Shown here in pieces: positions 56,691 through 64,000 of a stretch of DNA of 64,000 bases (position 1 is its first letter; every line of letters begins with the position of its first letter). Below the pieces are notes generated by a model. The model was given only the letters and a program-made list of their open reading frames with translations. It did not search any database and was not told where the DNA came from. The DNA is from Prinsepia uniflora (taxonomy: Eukaryota > Streptophyta > Magnoliopsida > Rosales > Rosaceae). The translations under genes and the position numbers were made by a program. The DNA lies in contig CM064867.1 of assembly GCA_032719365.1 (NCBI GenBank), positions 69,686,136 through 69,750,135 on the forward strand, written 5' to 3'.

Positions 56691-58380
56691 GTTTGTTCTG
56701 AGGGACTGTGGGAGTTGGAGTTGCAGGAGTTGTTCTTGTTGTTGGGGGATGGGCGGAGTTTCGGAGAGGGATCGGATTGGGTGGGTAGGTCAGGGGAGAT
56801 TGGGTAAGTTAGTTTTTTTTTTTTTAAGTTTTACTATAAAATTTAAAACAAGATAGAAAATGTCTTAATTTTCTTTATAAATTTTATAATATTACTATCA
56901 CATTAGCACTTTTAACATTATTAGTAACAAAAACTGACAAATGGTGCAACCGAGGCAACATAATGTCAGTTTTTGGTGCGAAGTGAAGCAAATTTCAATT
57001 CTGGTTGCATTTTGAGATTCGTTAATTTGTTTATGATGCATTTGAGGTAACAAGCCTAATTTAAATGAAGAACAAAATTGAGATTTTGAGGGGAAACATT
57101 AATTCAAGGCGGTGACAATACAATAATACATTTTTTTTAATGAGAAGAAAAAGGAGATCGAGAAAATGAAAATATTCATTGACTTTTCATTAGTGATATT
57201 TCTCATGTTAATTAATATTTTACGTGTAACAATTAAATATAAAATTCAAGCACTTTATTTTCTTGTTACATCATCGCGAGTTTCTGATAAACCTCATCTT
57301 ACCTGATAAGATCAAGTCTCAGAGCACATGATGGTGTTTTCATGCTTAAGACACATATATATATATATAATACAGTGCATCTGAGATATGTTTACCTAGT
57401 TAACAAATTAAAGAAAATAATAACACAAGATGTCGATCGTGCAATCTAGCTTATCTTTCCCTGCCACTATTATAATACTATTACTAGTATTGAGGTTTAC
57501 TCATCAACTTTCTCTGGAGAGATGTTAGCTTCAGATACGATAGTATATGGTCGTACAATTCAAAATGTTGATATACACTTAACATAGATACTTCTCTTAT
57601 ACAACATGGATAAAAGTATATATTATATGATATGCCTAGTTAACAAGTACCATATATAGCATGTTTCACATACCTTTCTTCGTAGATGTACGTGTACCTA
57701 GTACCTACGAGCTCCTTCCTCTCCTTCCCTACCTGATGTCCTGATGGATGTTAGTTTAGTTGCGTACTTAATTGCTAACGTATATAACCAGAAAATCACA
57801 AATTCGAATGAAAAAAAAAAACTTAAACCCTACAACAAATTAACCTCGGTTCTTTCATCTAATCTTTTCCAATCCTTAATATTTCTTACCAAAGTGTAAC
57901 TAGTTGTAAGTATAAGGACAATGTTCACGTCAAGATCACGTGAGAACCCACAAAACAAAAATCATGAAACCAATATTGTTGGTACCTTTCTTATTATGGT
58001 CTTGCCCTTTTTAATAAACTAATAAGCTTCAGAGGCCATGGAGAAAAACCATGGACACAACACTGGTGGGTGGTCCATCAGGTGGACTACATATTTAAAT
58101 ATAGTTAAATAAATTATAAAAGCATCCCACTTAAAAATGAAAAGAATAAATAATTTCAAAGTAATCTTTGGAGTTTGAAGTCAATATCTTCACCTTCTCG
58201 TTAACCTTCTCCACATAATATATCTTTCTGACACGCACAGATTCAAGGAAAGAGTAAAGAGACGAAAGTGGGAGTATTGTTGAATGTGATTGTTGGCTTG
58301 TTTTGGGCACCATCCAAGGTGATTTGCCGCAACGGTCCAAACAATGTTTTGATGTTTGCAGAAACATTTGGTGGGAACAA
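56691..58380. other. AT-rich intergenic DNA, no gene seen
   Basis: No frame with recognisable protein similarity, and no LTR or terminal repeat found. It contains a poly-T tract near 56813-56824 and a short (TA)n near 57355-57368. It looks like host intergenic sequence. Confidence 0.6.
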
Positions 58381-58660
58381 AAGAGAATGTCTGTTTATAT
58401 ATATATAAACCCTAACCCTAAACTCTAGAGCCAGAGAGAGAGAGAGAGAGAGATGTGTGTGTATAGAAGAAAGGGAAAGATTGTTGTCCCAAGAGAGAGA
58501 GGGGGTTGAAGCACGCGAGGGTTTTAGGGTTTTACACTCTTTGAACTGAGAGACATTTATCTGGTCCAATGAGAGAGAGGAAATTGGGTTTCGAGAAAGA
58601 GAGAAAGACAAAGAAAGAGAGAAAATCCCAAGAAGAAAGAAGACAAAGAAAGTGTGGTAT
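58381..58660. promoter_or_regulatory. Promoter/5'UTR-like block with TATA, telo-boxes and GA repeat
   Basis: TATATATATAAAC (about 58397-58410) overlaps AACCCTAACCCTAAAC (telo-box, 58408-58423), followed by (AG)n at 58433-58453 and a purine-rich stretch to 58650 that includes GGGTTTTAGGGTTTT. On the minus strand the same stretch is CT-rich, as plant 5' UTRs often are, and could lead into a short frame starting at 58367. Direction is undecided and no coding partner is recognised. Confidence 0.4.
58433..58453. repeat. (AG)n microsatellite
   Basis: An uninterrupted run of about ten AG units. Confidence 0.95.
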
Positions 58661-58680
58661 GATGATTTCTTTATGATTTT

Positions 58681-59105
58681 GTAATTTGGATTATGATTAT
58701 TATTATTTTATGTTAACTTCTGCGTATGGGAAATATGAATTCACCAAAATTTCTTATTTTGGTCAATTTGTAGTGGCACTTGTGAATATTCCTACCTTGT
58801 TGATCGATTTAATAATTTGCATAACTCTTTTCATGGAACTGGTATAATGATCGAGACCAGACCAAGCAGATTGATGAATCTGCTGTTGTTATTTAGAACA
58901 TTAATTAAGGTTGATGTTGTGTGCTTTTACTCATAATGCAATTTTTTCACGTAATACTACAAATTTTGGTCACTGATCGATCGATGATAGGAATAAGATT
59001 GACAGTATAAATGAAACACAATTTATGACTCTTTCTAACTCCTCCTAGCTTTGAAAGTTAATTAGTTATTGCCTAATTTTTGTTTATTAACGTGAATCTA
59101 TGTAT
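58681..59105. repeat. Dispersed duplication, copy A
   Basis: Matches 61001-61300 in the same orientation, including TTATTATTTTATGTTAACTT, CAATTTGTAGTGGCACTTGT and GATCGAGACCAGACCAAGCA. Copy A has extra segments of about 32 and 95 bp. No terminal repeats or coding content seen. Confidence 0.85.
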
Positions 59106-60754
59106 AAATTTTGGTTAAATTTCGCATAATACCTTAATATTTTTTTTTAAAACGCAAGGTGATTTAATAATTGAGGGTAGGATAGTAAGGTCCAATTTGG
59201 TAAATTCCTTACAATTCCAAACATATCCTTGCTTATTAAAAAAAAAAAAAAAAAAAGGGACGTAATCGAGAGATACTAAACTCAATCTCATCTGAAAAAC
59301 ATCGACACCATGAACAGCAAATTACTCCTTCTCCATCCTCATTTGTAACCCACGAACAGTAAACCACTCCATTTCCATGTCCATCATATTCTCCTCTATC
59401 CCCTTAATTTATTTTCATCTATGTTTTCAATTTAGAGTTTCTCTTTACGCAACCTTGATTTTCCCGTGAGTTATTGGATTGCTGCTTTCAGGTTGAGGTA
59501 ACCACCTTTGGATAAAATTTATAATTTGTACATTTCATTGAGGATCATTTATTTATAGTTTGTCTAATTTTTCTCAAGTGTTTTGTTATATTTCAATTTT
59601 TTTTTCGTACTAATTCATAAGGACTTAGGACACATACTTAACTTAACAGATTAAGATATCATACCTACTCGATCATAAATTTTTTCATACTATCAATCAC
59701 CTTAATGCTCTATTTAGTTACAAGCATAAGTTACCACACTTGGCTTTATGTGTTTCATATTGCCTTCATAAAAATTGTTAAGCTACTAATATGACTTGGA
59801 TATTTTTGTATTTTAAGCTATTAATAATTTGAAATGTATTTAAAATTTTAAAAATATTAGATGAGAAGCATTAGGTTTATAATATAATCCTTTCTTTTAA
59901 TAGCATTGTATAAAAAAAATCCTCATGTAATATTCAAGTAGTAAAGAACCTGCTTCCAGCTTACCAAAAAAAAAAAAGCTCAATTAGAGCGTATGTTTGT
60001 CAACTCAGCGAGGGAAATTGTGTTGCGCTGCGCCCCGGATCGGCCCGGCCCGAAACATCTCTGAGGCCTACTCACACTCTTTTACTCGCTGCCTCCGCAC
60101 TTCAAAGCCACAAAGAGAGATACCCGTACTTCGTAAGGGGCTCGGTCCAATAAGTTGGTAATTTTGAGTAAAAATTATAAAAATGCTCATATAATAAATT
60201 ATATTTTTTCAAATTTTTAATTTTTTTAATCTTTCTAACTATTCACTAAAATATCTAAAGAACTTAATCGCTTTACTCATACATAAAAAATATAATCATC
60301 TTGTAGTATTATATTTTAAAGAAAACAGTGAAATTTTATTAAAAAAAATTATAATTAGGGTCCTATAAACTTTATATGACAAGCTAAATAAATTTACATC
60401 AATTAAAATAATAATATTTCAGGAATATGGGCCCAATTTTTAATAAACTATTTCTTTACATTCAATTTAAATATTTTTCAAAAATTTAAATATTCTTTAA
60501 TTTTTTTTTCCATGAAAATAAGTTAAGTTCAAAAATTTTGGCCTCTTAGTTTGTGGACTCAGAATGGTCGCCCTTGTATCCTTAGGTCATGGCCGGCCCT
60601 GCTTCATAGTCACTGTTGGGTTTGGATAATTAGGGGGGGAGTTAATTATTCGAGTTTTAATCGGAAGGTGAAATTTAGTAGATTTATTATTTAATTATAA
60701 TTTTTATAAAAAAAAAACAAGAATTATTTTCAAAAAATATTTTTGTGACGCTGC
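59106..60754. other. AT-rich intergenic DNA with a GC-rich island, no gene seen
   Basis: Contains a poly-A run (about 59239-59256), another near 59965-59976, and an isolated GC-rich stretch around 60025-60150 (GCGCTGCGCCCCGGATCGGC). No RNA gene or protein similarity recognised. A GGCCGGCCCTG string near 60592 recalls some hAT ends, but no partner end was found. Confidence 0.5.
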
Positions 60755-60998
60755 ATGAAGAATCTGCTTGCTGTGAGGCATGACCTGTATATATGCAGTA
60801 GGGCTATGATTGATGATGTATGCACCAGATGTGGAGAAGAGTTTGTGTCACTTTGTGGGCATTTTTCGTTTTGCAAGATAGTTGGAGGACTCTGTTTCGA
60901 AGATTTGAAAAACAATACGGAGGTCAAGAAGCCATTCGGTGGGTTGTGTTTGAGATATGGGGATTGTGGAGGAGCAGGAATAATTATGAAATATGAAT
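60755..60998 (+). pseudogene. LINE reverse-transcriptase zinc-binding (zf-RVT) fragment
   Basis: The frame from 60755 reads NLLAVRHDLYICSR, then VCTRCGEEFVSLCGHFSFCK, a C-x2-C..H..C arrangement like the zf-RVT domain at the C-terminus of plant non-LTR retrotransposon proteins. A frameshift follows, and the next frame continues with WVVFEIWGLWRSRNNYE and a stop, also typical of that domain. No reverse transcriptase is adjacent. A 5'-truncated or exon-sized LINE relic. Confidence 0.65.
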
Positions 60999-61000
60999 TT

Positions 61001-61300
61001 GGGTTTATGATTATTATTATTTTATGTTAACTTGTGCATATGGGAATTATGAATTGCCCAAAATTTCTTAGTTTGGTCAATTTGTAGTGGCACTTGTGAA
61101 TATTCCTAACTTGATGATAGCTTTAATTATTTGCATGTCACTTTTCGTGGAACTCGTAATGATCGAGACCAGACCAAGCAGATTGATGAATCTGCAGTTA
61201 TTATTTACAACATTAGTGCAATTTTTTTTCACGCAAGACTTCAAATTTTGGTCACTGATTGATGGTTTATCTTCTAATTTTTGTTTGTAAACGTGAGTAT
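61001..61300. repeat. Dispersed duplication, copy B
   Basis: Matches 58681-59105 with two internal deletions. It begins within a few bases of the stop of the LINE fragment, suggesting that the copied block may be linked to that element's 3' end or to a segmental duplication. Confidence 0.85.
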
Positions 61301-61454
61301 AGATGAGGATAGATGATTTCTGTTTGTGGCTTAAGAACCTTTGTTTGGATCAAATGATTGTGAGGTAAACGGATAAGATAGCTTGTACTATTATTTTCTT
61401 TACCTTCGTCTTAATATATCCAAAGACTTTAATAATTTTCTTTTCAATATAGTC
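61301..61454. other. Short AT-rich spacer, nothing recognised
   Basis: Sequence between the duplication and the reverse-oriented Tat fragment. No feature identified. Confidence 0.5.
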
Positions 61455-62319
61455 AAAGTTCATGCATTCACCATGATATTCAGGTTAGCAACATTAATTG
61501 TTATGTCAACGGCCAGGATGGTTAGGGGTCTCAGGTCCTCTCGAGTCGAGATTGATATATCAGACCAATGCTCAAAGATAATATCCTGACTTGGAAGTCG
61601 TGAACCACACTTGAATGGTATATCCTGAGTACTAATCTCTACTTTAAAAAAAAAATCTAATTTGTATATTGAAATGGAAATGAAAGTACAAGTACTAGAA
61701 AGTAAAAGTGCTGAAATTGAAGTGCAAAAATTGACATTACAAGTGCATAAAAGTAAATTATTTTCTTCATATTCAAGCTTTGATCGGGTGAGAAATTATA
61801 GAAACTATCAACTGAAATGAATATTAGTAGAAAAAGGTCATAGATTGACAACGCATTCAGAGTCGACGACAAGACCTCGAAAGAGAGGCTTGGATACCTC
61901 AATGATAGGCCATAGATTGGCAATCAGAATGACTATTCATAAATTGGTAGTCGTGATGACTATCCATATATTGGCAATAGGAACTATTTGATCTCAAAAT
62001 GAACTTAACGAGGAATGGTCTTCACCGGTGCTAGAAGCCTTTTTTCTATTTGCTGGGATGACCTTCAGGAGGACATGAAGAGTACTTGACACCGGTGGGA
62101 TGCCAATAGTCGGAATAGTATAAATATAAGTCCCCTAAGTCGTGACTAAGGTGGACTTCCTTGGTCGACGACTTGTCATTTTGTACAAACTGTGTAGATC
62201 AACCAATGGAGCTATACCCTGGAATCCCTTAAGTTCTTGGATGAGGAAGGGAGCCTTGGCTTATATATCAGAAGTCCCTTAAGAGACTAAAGCTCGAAAA
62301 ATCTTATCGTTTCCTAATA
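61455..62319 (-). mobile_element. Tat-type LTR fragment E6, minus strand
   Basis: In reverse it matches 18370-18950: GAATATCATGGTGAA, GACTCGAGA, GCATTGGTCTGA, TACTCAGGATA, the TACTTTTAC-rich stretch and the CGACTAC..AGTCAT units. TATATAA on the minus strand at 62261-62267 is a candidate LTR TATA box. Its boundary on the right is not clear; the tandem repeat that follows may be part of its U3. Confidence 0.65.
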
Positions 62320-62320
62320 G

Positions 62321-63220
62321 GCATGGAATTCGAAAGGTCCAATCAGTCTCTTGAGGGTGTACCGATCTACCAAAATCCCCTGAGAGATATGGACGTCGAA
62401 AGGTCCGATGGGCTACCTAAGGGTGTACTAATCCACCAAAGTCCCTTGAGAGACATAGACACTGAAGGGTTCGATCAGCCCCCTGAGGGTGTATCGATCC
62501 ACCAAAGTCCCTTGAGAGACATGGACTTAGAAAGGTCCAATCGGCCCCCTGGGAGTTTACTGATCCACCAAAATCTCTGAGAGACATGGAGTTCAAAAAT
62601 TCAAATCGCCCTCTTGAGGGTGTATTGATCCACTAAAGTCCAATAAGAGACATGGACTTCGAAAGGTCTGATCAGTCTCCTGAAGGCATACCAATCCAAA
62701 AAGTCCCTTGAGAGACATGTAATTCGAAAGGTCTGATCGGCCCCCTGATGGTGTATCAATCCACCAAAATCCCCTGAGAGACATGGACTTAGAAAGGTCC
62801 AATCGGCCACCTGGGGGTTTACTGATCCACCAAAATCTCTGAGTGACATGGAGTTCAAAAAGTCAAATCACCCCACTGAGGGTGTATCGATCCACTAAAG
62901 TCCCGTAAGAGACATGGACTTTGAAAGGTCCGTTCGGTCTCCTAAAGGCATACCAATCCAAAATGTCCCTTGAGTGACATGTAATTCGAAAGGTCCGATC
63001 GGCCCCTGGAGGGTGTATTGATCCCCAAAAGTCACCTGGGAGACATGGTATTCAAAAGTTCTTATTGGCCCCCTGAGGGTGTACTGATCAACCAAAGTCT
63101 CTTGGGAGACATGGAATTCAAACGGCCAAATTGGCCACCTGGGGGTGTACCGATCCACTAAAATCCCTTGAGAGACATACGCTTCAAAAGGTGAGATTGG
63201 CCGCTTGAGGGTGTACCGAT
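62321..63220. repeat. Tandem repeat, 14 units of 65-66 bp with 262-bp higher-order period
   Basis: Each unit contains GACATGGAMTTCGAAAGGTC, CGGCCCCCTGAGGGTGTA and GATCCACCAAAGTCCCTTGA variants. Unit starts (GACAT) are at 62386, 62452, 62518, 62583, 62649, 62714, 62780, 62845, 62911, 62976, 63042, 63108 and 63174, with a first unit at 62321. Four successive variants (TTAGAAAGG, GAGTTCAAA, ACTTYGAAAGG, GTAATTCGAAAGG) occur twice in the same order, 262 bp apart. Open frames in the repeat on both strands are by-products of a period close to 66. Confidence 0.95.
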
Positions 63221-63342
63221 TTGCACGAACTTCAATTTGATTTTTAGAAAGAAAGGCATGCCATGTGTCATGGTGAACGGAACCTAGTTGTTAGGCTAGT
63301 GGGTGCGTGGTTCGAGGACAGCATTGATTGCACTTGAGGCCC

Positions 63343-63350
63343 TATATAAA
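63343..63350 (+). promoter_or_regulatory. Probable TATA box upstream of the acidic reading frame
   Basis: TATATAAA in the context GGCCCTATATAAAGAGAAC, about 240 bp before ATG 63592 and downstream of the tandem repeat. The context resembles the LTR TATA at 55883, so it may be an LTR promoter or the promoter of an antisense gene of E6. Confidence 0.5.
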
Positions 63351-63591
63351 GAGAACTAGGTCCTCATTCGTCTCCACTACATGAGAACTTTCAAAACTAC
63401 CAAATGCTAACCTTCCGAACACTTTGGAAGAGAAAATTTTCAGCCGAGCAGATTAGGAAAAGCGAGGTTTTGTCTGAGTGAACTTAGAAAGGAAGTGTGT
63501 GTCTGAGAAATTTTCTGTTGAATAGAAAAGGTAAATTTTCTTGTTTGATTTTCTGCTCTTCCCCTTGTAATTGATAGGCTCTTAGTTTAGT

Positions 63592-64000
63592 ATGTACTTC
63601 CAATTTTATATGTATGAGTCAGAGTTAGGTTCCGATGAGAGATCCCCTGAGACATTTAGAGGTGAAGCTACCCAGTTCTGCTCACTAGATAAAACCGATA
63701 GTAGGAAAATTGGCTCCACATCCATAAGTGGATCTTTATCGGCTAGTGGTAGGTCCTCGTTAGCCGCAGATACTCAATTAGAAGTTTTTTGAGAGGTTTC
63801 GTACTACGATGCAGATGAGGGTGATCAGAGGCAAGGTGCCAATCAAGAGGTTGAGCAAGAGACCATAAAAATTGAATATGAGAGTGAGGCTGAAGAGAAG
63901 GCGGCTGATGAGAAAATGGTTGAAGAAACTGTTGAGCAGGTTGAGGCTGAAGATGATGGGGATGAGGATGCCAATGATGGGGATGATTGGGGACTTTATG
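63592..64000 (+). pseudogene. Acidic reading frame, 5' part, cut by window edge
   Basis: ATG at 63592 opens a Ser/Glu-rich frame (ESELGSDERSPETF, SISGSLSASGRSS). It meets TGA at 63790-63792 and continues in the same frame with a very acidic stretch (YYDADEGDQ, IEYESEAEEK, AEDDGDEDANDGDDW) to the end of the window. The stop may be a decayed CGA. In-phase continuation and strong composition bias suggest real or recently coding sequence. It could be the N-terminus of a Tat-type element protein (antisense gene or extra ORF). No domain is recognised. Confidence 0.4.

Noticed and set aside
58243..58611. 122-codon Ser/Leu-rich frame on the minus strand
   Set aside because: Mostly translation of the GA microsatellite and purine-rich leader; no domain seen.
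60025..60602. GC-rich patch and GGCCGGCCCTG string as a hAT-type element
   Set aside because: No matching opposite terminal repeat and no 8-bp target duplication could be found.
62323..62580. 22-residue repeat peptide (RDMD..ERS..PPEGV) on the plus strand
   Set aside because: A side effect of the 66-bp spacing. Units of 65 bp break the frame further on and the other strand is equally open.

Overview
This window is plant nuclear DNA, most likely from a eudicot with a retrotransposon-rich genome. The evidence is plant-type LTR retrotransposons primed by initiator tRNA-Met, a Cassandra TRIM carrying a 5S rRNA-like segment, and AT-rich intergenic DNA with telo-box and GA-repeat promoter motifs. 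No complete host gene, tRNA, rRNA gene or CRISPR array is visible, and I cannot name the species. Almost everything from 1 to about 56.7 kb is one nested stack of retroelements.

The oldest layer is a plus-strand Ty3/gypsy element of the Tat type (E5). A piece of its 5' LTR is at 18224-18950, gag leader at 22028-22412, gag and protease remnants at 41435-44658, an antisense gene on the minus strand at 55433-44688, and the 3' LTR from about 55648 to 56690. Into it have jumped: a plus-strand Tekay-type chromovirus (E4, 10805-18223), whose 5' LTR is split by another LTR (S0) that is itself split by a minus-strand Tekay element (E1, 1-9966); a solo LTR (S1, 19135-22027, TSD TGAAA); a large element without coding capacity (E3, 22413-41429, TSD CTCTG) holding a second such element (E2, 23940-33728); a Cassandra TRIM (48218-48853, TSD CACAT); and a Ty1/copia element (49837-54665, TSD GATCC).

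The copia element is the only one that looks intact: one 1424-codon gag-pol frame with all catalytic residues I could check, a PBS, a PPT and two identical 252-bp LTRs. E1 has LTRs about 2% different by eye, but its polyprotein has five in-frame stops, a frameshift, a lost integrase Glu and a lost zinc-knuckle Cys. E2 and E3 are LARD-like: LTRs of 3.0-3.3 kb, a PBS and the Tekay-type 3' end, but a non-coding interior that the two share. All LTRs of this Tekay/LARD group share a U3 module with inverted TGACG half-sites, and several carry arrays of short palindromes whose two arms change together.

From 56.7 to 61.4 kb the sequence is AT-rich and host-like: a promoter-like block near 58.4 kb, a 0.3-0.4 kb duplication and a LINE-derived zinc-finger fragment. 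From 61.4 kb to the end are remnants of a second Tat-like element on the minus strand, a 14-copy 65-66 bp tandem repeat with a 262-bp higher-order period, and the start of an acidic reading frame on the plus strand behind a TATA box.

No convincing new enzymatic or defence system is present. The most interesting items are the covarying palindrome arrays and shared U3 module of the chromovirus/LARD LTRs, the Tat element that keeps gag, protease and an antisense plant-mobile-domain-like gene but has no RT or integrase, and the young intact copia element.
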